From an uncultured Eubacterium sp. (GTDB lineage Bacteria > Bacillota > Clostridia > Lachnospirales > Lachnospiraceae): DNA of 64,000 bases. Positions 25,352 through 32,945 of the stretch are shown here, piece after piece. The notes below the pieces were generated by a model that searched no databases, was not told where the DNA came from, and saw only the letters and a program-made list of their open reading frames with translations. Both the position numbers and the translations under genes were made by a program. The DNA is taken from NCBI GenBank assembly GCA_949959185.1, contig CATLIX010000007.1:26161-90160 (forward strand), written 5' to 3'. Within the stretch, counting starts at the first letter, position 1. Every line of letters starts with the position of its first letter.

Positions 25352-26178
25352 AATGCTTCCCCCGCTTTCTTCAGTTCTTCCATGGCTGTCTCATACTGCC
25401 CGTCATCTGGCGCAGTTCCGTGCCAGGACACCTGGTTTTCCATAAAAGAAACGCCTTTGCCCTTTATGGTTCTGGCTATGATAGCAGTGGGAACGCCTCT
25501 GGTCTCCCTGGCTTCCCGAAAAGCTGCCTCAAGCTGCGCAAAATCATTTCCATCTGCCACATTAATCACATGAAACTGAAAAGATTCAAATTTTTTATCT
25601 ATGGGATATGGTGAATTTACTTCTTCCACAGGCCCGTCAATCTGGAGTCCGTTGTTGTCCACAATTACCACCAGATTATCCAGTTTTTTGGCAGCGGCAA
25701 ACATGGCTGCTTCCCATACCTGACCTTCTTCCAGTTCACCGTCTCCCAGAAGGGTATATACCCGGTAAGACTTTTTCTGCAGCTTTCCGGCAAGAGCCAT
25801 GCCGCAGGCTGCGGAAATCCCCTGTCCCAGAGAGCCGCTGGACATGTCAATGCCGGGCGTATGCTGTCTGCAGGGATGTCCCTGCAAATGAGAACCAATC
25901 TGACGCAGTGTCAGAAGGTCTTCTACCGGAAAATACCCTTTCTGTGCCAGTGCTGCGTAGAGTCCCGGCGCCGTATGGCCTTTTGACAGGACAAAGCGAT
26001 CCCGTTCCGGGTCTTTGGGACATTCCGGATTCACATTCATTTCCGCAAAATACAGATATGTAAAAATCTCTGCGGCAGACAGGGAGCCGCCCGGATGTCC
26101 CGCCTTTGCTGCATGAACGCTCTCGATAATGCCTTTTCTCACTTCGTTTGCCATTTTCTGAAGTTCTAATCTGTTCAT
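25339..26178 (-). CDS. transketolase, N-terminal subunit
   Basis: A 279-residue thiamine-diphosphate-binding half of transketolase. It shows AAKAGHPGGSLSAAEI, FVLSKGHTAPGLYAAL, GSLGQGISAACGMAL and the TPP motif running from LLGDGELEEGQVWEA to VVIVDNNGLQIDG. The ATG at 26178 has AGGAGG five bases upstream and is preferred to an ATG at 26193. It follows the transaldolase-like gene by 17 bases. Confidence 0.92.
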   Translation of the reverse strand: MNRLELQKMANEVRKGIIESVHAAKAGHPGGSLSAAEIFTYLYFAEMNVNPECPKDPERDRFVLSKGHTAPGLYAALAQKGYFPVEDLLTLRQIGSHLQGHPCRQHTPGIDMSSGSLGQGISAACGMALAGKLQKKSYRVYTLLGDGELEEGQVWEAAMFAAAKKLDNLVVIVDNNGLQIDGPVEEVNSPYPIDKKFESFQFHVINVADGNDFAQLEAAFREARETRGVPTAIIARTIKGKGVSFMENQVSWHGTAPDDGQYETAMEELKKAGEALCQK

Positions 26179-26195
26179 ACCATCCTCCTGCACGC

Positions 26196-26849
26196 TTATG
26201 CCCCAAAAACAGCCCGGTAATCTTCCTGGAATTTTACTATTCCCGCATCTGTCAGAGGGTGTTTCGTCATGGTTTCGATTACTTTATAAGGAACGGTTGC
26301 AATATCTGCGCCGGCAAGGGCACAGTCCGTCACATGGATGGGATTGCGCACACTGGCTGCAATAATCTGCGTCTCAATTCCCGCAATTTTAAAAATCTGC
26401 GCGATTTCCTGAATCAGATCCACGCCCCGGACATTGATGTCGTCCAGACGTCCCAGGAACGGAGATACATAAGTAGCTCCCGCTCTGGCTGCCAGGAGAG
26501 CCTGATTTGCATGGAATACCAGAGTCACATTTGTTTTGATTCCTTCGGCAGTCAGGGCTTTGCAGGCTTTCAGCCCTTCGGCGGTCATGGGAATTTTCAC
26601 TACCATGTTGGGATGGATTTTTGCAATTTCCCGGCCTTCCGCAATCATGCCTTCCGCGTCCGTAGTGGTGGCTTTTACTTCTCCGCTGATGGGCCCGTCC
26701 ACAATTCCCGCAATCTCTGCAATAACTTCTTTAAAATCCCGGCCTTCCTTTGCAATCAGGGAAGGATTGGTGGTAACGCCGCAAATCACTCCCATGTCAT
26801 TGGCTTTTTTAATATCTTCCACATTGGCAGTATCAATAAAAAATCTCAT
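26196..26849 (-). CDS. fructose-6-phosphate aldolase / transaldolase-like (TalC/FSA)
   Basis: A 217-residue protein of the small transaldolase subfamily. It has [32 protein letters not shown], the Schiff-base lysine in [35 protein letters not shown] and [14 protein letters not shown]. The family contains both fructose-6-phosphate aldolases and true short transaldolases. In an operon with transketolase, transaldolase activity on sedoheptulose-7-phosphate is likely. It starts 2 bases after the second RpiB-like gene. Confidence 0.9.
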   Translation of the reverse strand: MRFFIDTANVEDIKKANDMGVICGVTTNPSLIAKEGRDFKEVIAEIAGIVDGPISGEVKATTTDAEGMIAEGREIAKIHPNMVVKIPMTAEGLKACKALTAEGIKTNVTLVFHANQALLAARAGATYVSPFLGRLDDINVRGVDLIQEIAQIFKIAGIETQIIAASVRNPIHVTDCALAGADIATVPYKVIETMTKHPLTDAGIVKFQEDYRAVFGA

Positions 26850-26851
26850 GG

Positions 26852-27289
26852 TTACGCCCCCTTTTCAAAATCAACAATTCTCTGTACTTTGTCTCCGGAT
26901 CTTCCGTTCTCATCAAAGGTACAGGACAGATATTCTTTTACCATCATTTTTGCAAGCTGGATACCTACCACCTGAGCTCCCATGGTAATAATATTGGCGT
27001 GGTTGGAAAGTTCCGCCCGCTGGGCCTGATACACATCATGAATGCAGGCTGCATATGCGCCTTTCACCTTGTTAGCCGCAATGGAAACCCCGATTCCTGT
27101 TCCGCATACCACAATTCCACGGTCAAATTCTTTTGCAGCTACCGCCTGGGCACATTTTATGGCTACGTTCGCGTAAATGGGATCTTCGCTTCCGAAATCT
27201 GTCACCTCATGGCCAAGCTCTTTTACATATTCCATCAGTTCCTCTTTAAATTCTGCGGCGTTTGGGTCGCAGCCGAATACTATTTTCAT
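26852..27289 (-). CDS. second RpiB/LacAB-family isomerase with altered active site
   Basis: A 145-residue paralogue of the gene at 22300. It retains the catalytic Cys in [18 protein letters not shown]. The usual Asp-His near the N-terminus is replaced ([18 protein letters not shown] has Asp-Pro-Asn), and the usual HNxAN block reads [13 protein letters not shown]. The C-terminal segment has [10 protein letters not shown]. These changes fall in substrate-contact positions of RpiB, so a different sugar phosphate is plausible; tetrose-phosphate isomerases also belong to this family. The ATG at 27289 is chosen for homology. A triple repeat lies just upstream. Confidence 0.82.
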   Translation of the reverse strand: MKIVFGCDPNAAEFKEELMEYVKELGHEVTDFGSEDPIYANVAIKCAQAVAAKEFDRGIVVCGTGIGVSIAANKVKGAYAACIHDVYQAQRAELSNHANIITMGAQVVGIQLAKMMVKEYLSCTFDENGRSGDKVQRIVDFEKGA

Positions 27290-27303
27290 ATTTTTTCCTC
27301 CAT

Positions 27304-27385
27304 AAATGCTTCGCATTGCTTCCTTTCTGGAAATGCTTCGCATTTGCCTTCTTCCCTCAAAATGCTTCGCATTGCCTTCTTCCTA
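27304..27385. repeat. three tandem copies of an AAATGCTTCGCATT-containing unit
   Basis: Copies begin at about 27304, 27331 and 27360. Each contains AAATGCTTCGCATT followed by a pyrimidine stretch such as GCCTTCTTCC. Each AATGC-TTC-GCATT can fold into a small hairpin with a TTCG-like loop. The array fills the gap between the AraL-like phosphatase and the second RpiB-like gene and overlaps the extreme end of the phosphatase gene. On the minus strand it forms a leader for the RpiB-like gene, whose ribosome binding site (GGAGGAAAAAAT) lies immediately after it. Confidence 0.7.
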
Positions 27386-28177
27386 CAAATAATTTTTCAT
27401 TTCTCCCAGTGAATCATAGATACAGGTGGGCACTGTGCCCGATTCTTCTACCGTCTGCATGGTGGCTTCCCCGGTCAGCACCAAAAATCCTTTTGCCCCG
27501 TTGTTTACACCTGTAGCTACATCTGTATACAGGCGATCGCCTACAAAAGCAATTTCTTCTGTGTGATACCCCGTAATCTCCGTAATCATATCTACGGTTT
27601 CTTTCCAGGGTTTTCCCAGAAACCGGGGCTCAATTCCGGTGGATTCCGTAATCAGCCTGCACATGGCTCCGCAGTCCGGCATAAATCCATATTCCGTAGG
27701 ACAGTTGGTATCCATGTGGGTGGCGATAAAGGGAACTCCATTGCGGACATAGTGACAGATTTTATCCAGCTTTTCATAAGTCAGCGTCGTGTCAAAGCTC
27801 TGTACCGCCACATCGGGATTTTCCTCCACAAGATGGATGCCCCGCTGCTGCCAGTTTTCTTCCAGAAGGGGCGTGCCATTCAGATATACGCTCGCTCCCG
27901 GATAATTTACTTCCAGAAATTCTGCGCAGACGTCTCCGGCTGTCACAATTTTATCTTCCGTCACATCCAGCCCCAGCTTATGGAGCTTTTCCACATATAT
28001 GGAAGGTACCTTGGAAGCATTGTTGGTAAAGAAAATATAATCGCGGTCTTCCATCTTTTCCACAGCCCGGATAAATTCCAGAGAACCTTCAATCATCCGA
28101 TCCCCCAGGTAAACCGTACCGTCCATATCCAGAACAAACAGTTTTACTCCTTTCAGAGCATCTTTTTTCTTCATCAT
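27383..28177 (-). CDS. HAD-IIA (NagD/AraL-type) sugar phosphatase
   Basis: A 264-residue HAD phosphatase with motif I FVLDMDGTVYLGD, motif II FFTNNAS, a IIA-type cap and motif III/IV FLGKPWKETVDM and IAFVGDRLYTDVATG. It starts 12 bases after the AraM gene at 28190. In Bacillus subtilis the ara operon also has a NagD-type phosphatase (AraL) directly next to araM. AraL is a promiscuous sugar phosphatase thought to prevent build-up of toxic phosphorylated intermediates. The same role is inferred here. Confidence 0.87.
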   Translation of the reverse strand: MMKKKDALKGVKLFVLDMDGTVYLGDRMIEGSLEFIRAVEKMEDRDYIFFTNNASKVPSIYVEKLHKLGLDVTEDKIVTAGDVCAEFLEVNYPGASVYLNGTPLLEENWQQRGIHLVEENPDVAVQSFDTTLTYEKLDKICHYVRNGVPFIATHMDTNCPTEYGFMPDCGAMCRLITESTGIEPRFLGKPWKETVDMITEITGYHTEEIAFVGDRLYTDVATGVNNGAKGFLVLTGEATMQTVEESGTVPTCIYDSLGEMKNYL

Positions 28178-28189
28178 AAGTCTGCCCTC

Positions 28190-29368
28190 TTATCCATAAA
28201 TTTCTTTTGTAATCTTCTCTGCGATTTCTTCCAGACGTCCCTTTTCTTTCGCATACTGCAGGATGGAATAACGGGGACGTACTTTCCACCCTTCCAGAAG
28301 GCTCTGATGGAACAAATCGCGCTCAATGCCGATTTCCTTCGGGTCTGCCGGTGCGCCTCCTTTTCTCAGCAGTTCCTCAATCTCCTGATGAGACGGACAG
28401 AGCCGGGCAGTTCCTTCCGGCAGCATATCTTTCATTTCCTCGAAAAATCTTGCAATCACCGGTGTTGCAACCCCCACCTGAATGCCATGATGATTGGGAT
28501 TCAGGCCTCTGGCAATAAAATCCATTTCCCAGAAATGGGACAGCATATGTTCCGCACCGGAAGCCGGCCTTGACATATTTACAAGGGCCATGGCCACTCC
28601 GGTCAGGGTCAGCGCCTCCAGCAACGCTCCCAGAGATTCCGCATCTCTCGTCTTCAGTCCTGCCGCCTTTGAGAAGCATTTGTCCAGCGCCCGGTTTACC
28701 AGTTCCACGCAGGTATCGCAGCGGTAATCGTTGTTGGCTTTCACTGCCAGATCCCAGTCCACAATTGCAGTGATTTTTCCCACCACATCGCCGAATCCTG
28801 CCTGAATCAGATCATCGGGAGCAGTCTGTAAAATATCTGTGTCGCCAATCAGTCCGTAAGTCAGATGAGCGTCATAGGAATATTTATATCCGGCGGAAAT
28901 CAGCGGCGCTCCGTCTGCCACGTATCCGTCCATGGAAGGCGCGGTAGCTACAATGATATAGGGCAGCCCGGTACGTGAAGTTACATATTTTACGGAATCA
29001 TTGATGACACCGGACCCCACTGCAATCATCAGTTTCACATCCGGATCCTGTTCCTGCAGAATCCGCCCCACCACGGATTCATCGGGAATCAGAATATCAT
29101 CGCCGGAATCAAACAACAGCTCTTTCAGATGGAATCCGTCATTTTTCAGAAGTTCCACCGCTTTCTGTCCTGCCACCTTATATGTATTCTGGTCAAAGAC
29201 AACCAGAATTTTTTCATTTTTGAAAGGTGCTGCCACTTTCGGCAGTTCCTCTATGGCTCCTTTTCGGATGACCATATCATGGACGCTGAAATTGTGATGG
29301 CGGCCGCAGGAACAGTCAAATTCTGTCCGGGGCATTTCGTTAATGCTCATGTTTAAAATCTCGTTCAT
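28190..29368 (-). CDS. araM: AraM-like sn-glycerol-1-phosphate dehydrogenase family protein, paralogue 1
   Basis: A 392-residue member of the iron-type alcohol dehydrogenase superfamily, AraM/EgsA branch. It has IAVGSGVINDSVKYVTSR (NAD-binding GSG), ATAPSMDGYVADGAPL, AGFGDVVGKITAIVDWDLA (metal Asp) and metal His residues in HMLSHFWEMDF and NHHGIQVGV. An N-terminal CxCGRxH block is typical of AraM. The ATG at 29368 has AGGAGGAGGT upstream. AraM reduces dihydroxyacetone phosphate to glycerol-1-phosphate in B. subtilis. In a catabolic operon the enzyme may instead oxidise a polyol or polyol phosphate. It is the first gene of the long operon, driven by a consensus promoter at 29457-29485. Confidence 0.85.
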   Translation of the reverse strand: MNEILNMSINEMPRTEFDCSCGRHHNFSVHDMVIRKGAIEELPKVAAPFKNEKILVVFDQNTYKVAGQKAVELLKNDGFHLKELLFDSGDDILIPDESVVGRILQEQDPDVKLMIAVGSGVINDSVKYVTSRTGLPYIIVATAPSMDGYVADGAPLISAGYKYSYDAHLTYGLIGDTDILQTAPDDLIQAGFGDVVGKITAIVDWDLAVKANNDYRCDTCVELVNRALDKCFSKAAGLKTRDAESLGALLEALTLTGVAMALVNMSRPASGAEHMLSHFWEMDFIARGLNPNHHGIQVGVATPVIARFFEEMKDMLPEGTARLCPSHQEIEELLRKGGAPADPKEIGIERDLFHQSLLEGWKVRPRYSILQYAKEKGRLEEIAEKITKEIYG

Positions 29369-29456
29369 AGTCTACCTCCTCCTGGTACTGACCAGCGGCT
29401 TTCTTTTTTCTTTCTCTGGAAAGCCGATAATCGGGTGTTTTGCATTTCATGGCCAT

Positions 29457-29485
29457 ATCATAGTTCCCCGCCCAGTTTTTGTCAA
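29457..29485 (-). promoter_or_regulatory. sigma-A promoter of the long sugar/polyol operon
   Basis: On the minus strand a perfect TTGACA (29485-29480) and TATGAT (29462-29457) are separated by exactly 17 bases, about 90 bases upstream of the AraM start. The surrounding 29369-29586 interval contains no gene. Confidence 0.75.
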
Positions 29486-29566
29486 TAGATTTTCCGCATA
29501 TATATTTACATTATTTCACTTTTTATACTATTTTTATTTATTTTATCTTATTTATTTCATTTTATT

Positions 29567-29580
29567 TTTACATATGTAAA
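29567..29580. promoter_or_regulatory. perfect palindrome TTTACATATGTAAA, candidate operator
   Basis: This 14-bp palindrome lies about 80 bases upstream of the -35 box of the long operon and 6 bases beyond the AraB-like stop codon. A related half (TATTTACATTAT) occurs around 29502-29513, closer to the promoter. It could bind a regulator of the long operon, such as the SorC-type protein. The region is very AT-rich, so chance is possible. Confidence 0.4.
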
Positions 29581-29586
29581 TATATT

Positions 29587-31257
29587 TTATTTTTCTCTCT
29601 GTTCTTCGCGTATTCTGTTCAGACGCTTCATCACATCATTTGCGCCCTTTCCAAAATATTCGTGAAGTGTCACATATTCCATGTAAAGCCTGTCATAAAC
29701 TGCTGCATTTTCCGGATTTGGCGTATAAACTTTTTCATGAAGTTTTCCGATTTTCCGGGCTATATCACTGGCGTTTTTATATCCGGTCACTTCTTCTCCT
29801 GCCGCTGCAATGCCAAGAATGGCTGCTCCCAGAGCACTGGCCTGGGTGCTTGCAGAAACCCTGATACTGCGTTTGCAGATGTCAGAATACACCTGAACCA
29901 GCATACTGTTTTTCACCGGTATTCCGCCGCTTAACACAACGGAATCCACCTTTACCCCTGCTTTTTCAAAGGATTCTATAATCATTCTGGTTCCGTAAGC
30001 TGTGGCTTCTATTAAGGCCAGATAGATTTCTTCCGGTTTTGTCAGAAGATTCATGCCCATAATCAGCCCGTTCAGGTTAAAATCCATCAATGGAGAGCGA
30101 ACCCCGTTAAACCAGTCAAGGGCCACCAGCCCGCTCTGACCTGCCTTATATCCTTCCAGTTTCTGTGTTAATAACTGATGAACGGAAATTCCTTTATCTC
30201 TTGCTTCCAGCCAGTAGCTTTCCGGCACGCAGTTATCCACAAACCAGGCAAAATGATCTCCAACGCAGCACTGGCCTGCTTCGTATCCAAAATATCCGGG
30301 CATAATTCCGTCTTTTACCAGACCGCCGACTCCCTCAATACCCGCTTCTATCTCGGAAAGCATCATATGGCAGGAGGAGGTTCCCACAATAATCATCATT
30401 TCACCCGTTTTTCCGATTCCGCATCCGGGCAGTGAGGCATGGGCGTCAATAATGCCGGTGCCCACAGGGGTTCCTTCCAGCAGCCCCATCCGTTCTGCCA
30501 TGGACGGACAGAGATATCCCGCTGTTTCTCCAATGGATTTGACAGGGGCATTCATTTTTTCTTCCACAAAATTTTCCATGGCCGGATCCAGCGCCCGAAA
30601 AAATTCTCTGGTGGGATATCCGGTATCATGGCGGTAAAAGGCCTTATATCCCGCGCCGCAGGCGCTTCTGGTTTCCACCCCGGTCATTTTCCAGATCACC
30701 CAGTCCAGGGCCTCCATCATTCCGTCAGCCTGTTTGTATACTTCCGGCGCATTGCGCAGGGTCTCAAGGACTTTGGGAATCATCCACTCGCTGGAAACCT
30801 TTCCGCCGTATAAATCAATCCACTTTTCACCGCGTTCTTTAATTACCTGGTCGATGAACTGTGCCTCCTGTTCTGCCCCGTGATGTTTCCACAGTTTGAC
30901 GTATGCATGAGGCTCATTCTTAAATTCTTCCAGCTGGCACATGGGGGTCGTGTCGCTTTTCACCGACATAACCGTAGAAGAAGTAAAATCAACGCCGATG
31001 CCCACCACTTCCTCCGGAAAAATTTCTTTCTGGGAAACAACAAATTTCACCGTTGCAATCAGTCCGTCCAGATAATCCTGCGGGTCCTGCAGGGCCCACC
31101 CCGGCGCCAGTGCGGCTCCTGACGGAATCCGTTCTTCCATCACCCCGTGAGGATACTCATACACGCTGCTGGCAACTTCTTCCCCTGTGTTGATATCCAC
31201 CAGCAGAGATCTGACTGACAATGTTCCATAATCCACTCCAATTGCATATTTACCCAT
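29587..31257 (-). CDS. araB: AraB-like ribulokinase (FGGY family)
   Basis: A 556-residue kinase close to AraB in length and motifs. It has MGKYAIGVDYGTLSVRSLLV, GIGVDFTSSTVMSV, KLWKHHGAEQEAQFI (the ribulokinase-specific block), MIIVGTSSCHMMLSE and VVLSGGIPVKNSMLVQVYSD. The ATG at 31257 follows AAAAGGAGAAGAATT and removes a 61-residue false extension. AraB phosphorylates L-ribulose and some other ketopentoses. araA and araD are absent from the window, so the ketose may come from polyol oxidation by the adjacent AraM paralogue. It is the second gene after the AraM paralogue at 31331. Confidence 0.88.
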   Translation of the reverse strand: MGKYAIGVDYGTLSVRSLLVDINTGEEVASSVYEYPHGVMEERIPSGAALAPGWALQDPQDYLDGLIATVKFVVSQKEIFPEEVVGIGVDFTSSTVMSVKSDTTPMCQLEEFKNEPHAYVKLWKHHGAEQEAQFIDQVIKERGEKWIDLYGGKVSSEWMIPKVLETLRNAPEVYKQADGMMEALDWVIWKMTGVETRSACGAGYKAFYRHDTGYPTREFFRALDPAMENFVEEKMNAPVKSIGETAGYLCPSMAERMGLLEGTPVGTGIIDAHASLPGCGIGKTGEMMIIVGTSSCHMMLSEIEAGIEGVGGLVKDGIMPGYFGYEAGQCCVGDHFAWFVDNCVPESYWLEARDKGISVHQLLTQKLEGYKAGQSGLVALDWFNGVRSPLMDFNLNGLIMGMNLLTKPEEIYLALIEATAYGTRMIIESFEKAGVKVDSVVLSGGIPVKNSMLVQVYSDICKRSIRVSASTQASALGAAILGIAAAGEEVTGYKNASDIARKIGKLHEKVYTPNPENAAVYDRLYMEYVTLHEYFGKGANDVMKRLNRIREEQREK

Positions 31258-31330
31258 AATTCTTCTCCTTTTGTATGTATTCTTATCACCATTCAGAATC
31301 CTGCCGGAGCCTGACAGACCTGTCCGGGAC

Positions 31331-32683
31331 TCAGCAGCTCTTCTGAAAATATGTTTCCATATCATCTGCGTACTGTTCCAGCAGCCCCAGATCCCACAGA
31401 ATCTGCAGGATTGTGAAACGGTTCCGCACTTCTTTGGCAAGGATAATCCCGTCTTTTACCTGTTTCATGGAAATTCCAATCTGCTGGGGGGTAACGGGCG
31501 CGCCAGGTTCTTCCAGCATCTGTCTCATTTCTTCCGGATCAGGAAGTTCTTCCGAAATCAGAGAAACCAGCTCCGGCCACACTTCTTCCAGCCGTTCCAG
31601 ACGCTTCAGACGTTTCTCTTGGCTGTTTTTCCCGCATTCTTCTTCCAGTGCAAGGATTCCCTCTGCAGCGTCCTTATAACATTCACATACTTTTGCTTTC
31701 CAGGCATCTTTGTCAAATTCCAGCTCTTTCAGAGCGGAAAAGTCCACCTTTTCCTGTGCCAGCCTGCGGTACATGTTCAGTACCGTCAGAAGGCCGACTC
31801 CAACCTTGATTCCGTGCAGGACCGGCTTCTTTCCTTCCATCTGGAACTGCATTTCCCAGTAATGTGAAAGATGGTGCTCACTGCCGGAAGCCGGACGGGA
31901 ATTGCCCACAAAGCTCATGGCCACTCCGGTAAGGACCAGTGCTTCTGTGATTGCTTTTACGGCCTCCGGATTTCTGTCTTTGATCCGGCTGCTCTGTTCT
32001 GCCACAACTGTCACCGCCTGCCTTACCATATCCGCAATTTTTTCACAGTAATATTCCCCTTCAATCAGATGAGCCATTTTCCAGTCCATCAGGCAGGTGT
32101 ATTTTCCAAGAATATCTCCAAGCCCTGCCACAATCATTTCCATGGGCGCCTGTGAAAGCACTTCCGTATCTCCGATAATGGCCACCGGCACATGGGCGTC
32201 ATAAGTTGTCTTCACATGGTTTGTAATCAACGCCGCCCCCACGGAAGCAAATCCGTCCATGGAAGGAGCTGTTGCACAGACCATATAGTCCACTCCAACC
32301 TGAAAACTGATAAATTTACAGAGGTCATTCAAAGTCCCTGAACCCACAGCAAGTATCAGGTCTGTTTTTCCTGGAAACGCTGTTATTACCGTTCCTGCCG
32401 CCTTTTCATCCGGAACCAGTTCTTTTTCCTGAATAACCAGGTACTTATGGTCAATCCCCCTGCTGCAAAGCAGCTCTTCCACTGCTTTTCCGGCTGCCTC
32501 CCAGGTATTCACATCACATACCATGAAGACATGTGCGTAGCCCATCTCCTGAATAAGGCCCGGAAGCCTCTTAAGGGCTCCTTTCTCAATATCAATTTTT
32601 TTCAGCAGCGTTCTGTGTTCATGGCCGCAGCTGCATGCCATGGGTTTTCCAAGATACTGCTCTAACTGAATGGATTGTGTCAT
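31331..32683 (-). CDS. AraM-like dehydrogenase, paralogue 2
   Basis: A 450-residue member of the same AraM family, about 58 residues longer than paralogue 1. It has the N-terminal CSCGHEHRTLLKK block, AVGSGTLNDLCKFISFQVG, ATAPSMDGFASVGAAL, AGLGDILGKYTCLMDWKMA and metal His in EHHLSHYWEMQF and VLHGIKVGVG. The extra length is a charged helical C-terminal region (EEECGKNSQEKRLKRLERL). The ATG at 32683 follows ACAGGAGGAAAGAGAA. It opens a two-gene operon with the AraB-like kinase, controlled by the divergent LacI-type gene. Oxidation of a polyol to a ketose that the kinase then phosphorylates is an inference from this pairing. Confidence 0.83.
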   Translation of the reverse strand: MTQSIQLEQYLGKPMACSCGHEHRTLLKKIDIEKGALKRLPGLIQEMGYAHVFMVCDVNTWEAAGKAVEELLCSRGIDHKYLVIQEKELVPDEKAAGTVITAFPGKTDLILAVGSGTLNDLCKFISFQVGVDYMVCATAPSMDGFASVGAALITNHVKTTYDAHVPVAIIGDTEVLSQAPMEMIVAGLGDILGKYTCLMDWKMAHLIEGEYYCEKIADMVRQAVTVVAEQSSRIKDRNPEAVKAITEALVLTGVAMSFVGNSRPASGSEHHLSHYWEMQFQMEGKKPVLHGIKVGVGLLTVLNMYRRLAQEKVDFSALKELEFDKDAWKAKVCECYKDAAEGILALEEECGKNSQEKRLKRLERLEEVWPELVSLISEELPDPEEMRQMLEEPGAPVTPQQIGISMKQVKDGIILAKEVRNRFTILQILWDLGLLEQYADDMETYFQKSC

Positions 32684-32743
32684 TTCTCTTTCCTCCTGTA
32701 ACATTTTCAGTACGTCAAACTGACTTGTCTGTTGTTGTTTTGT

Positions 32744-32771
32744 ATTATATATAAAAAATTCTTACCGTCAA
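32744..32771 (-). promoter_or_regulatory. sigma-A promoter of the AraM2-AraB operon
   Basis: On the minus strand, TTGACG (32771-32766) and TATAAT (32749-32744) are separated by 16 bases. The AraM paralogue 2 start is about 60 bases downstream. Operator O1 lies 17 bases upstream of the -35 box. Confidence 0.7.
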
Positions 32772-32786
32772 CATGCACAAAAACCC

Positions 32787-32815
32787 TTGATTACTAATCA
32801 TTTTTATTATATAAT
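32787..32815 (+). promoter_or_regulatory. sigma-A promoter of the LacI-type gene
   Basis: TTGATT (32787-32792) and TATAAT (32810-32815) are separated by 17 bases on the plus strand. The -35 box is embedded in operator O1, which suggests autoregulation. The leader to the ATG at 32946 is about 125 bases and contains operator O2. Confidence 0.65.
32788..32800. promoter_or_regulatory. operator O1, palindrome TGATTACTAATCA
   Basis: A 13-bp palindrome with a central base. Its exact reverse complement occurs as O2 at 32873-32885, so the intergenic region carries two identical sites in opposite orientation. O1 overlaps the -35 box of the LacI-type gene and borders the AraM2 promoter. It is the likely binding site of the LacI-family regulator. 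Confidence 0.7.
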
Positions 32816-32872
32816 TAAACAAAATTTTGATTAACAGGGAAGTGTTTCCATTTTATCCAAAATCAGGACTTT

Positions 32873-32885
32873 TGATTAGTAATCA
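32873..32885. promoter_or_regulatory. operator O2, palindrome TGATTAGTAATCA
   Basis: The inverted duplicate of O1, 85 bases away centre to centre, which is about eight helical turns and compatible with DNA looping by a LacI-type dimer of dimers. Partial sites TTTTGATTAA occur at 32825-32834 and 32911-32920. Confidence 0.65.
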
Positions 32886-32945
32886 GAGCGAACAGCATAC
32901 GGAAGACAGATTTTGATTAATTTTTCAAGAGAAAGAGGCCAGGAT

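Noticed and set aside
27563..28573. 336-codon plus-strand frame opposite the AraL- and AraM-like genes
   Set aside because: It spans the junction of two real minus-strand genes and shows no domain or ribosome binding site; a shadow frame.
31258..31440. 61-residue N-terminal extension of the AraB-like kinase
   Set aside because: A strong ribosome binding site and the family-typical start MGKYAIGVDYG lie at 31257. The extension runs into the 3' end of the upstream gene in another frame.
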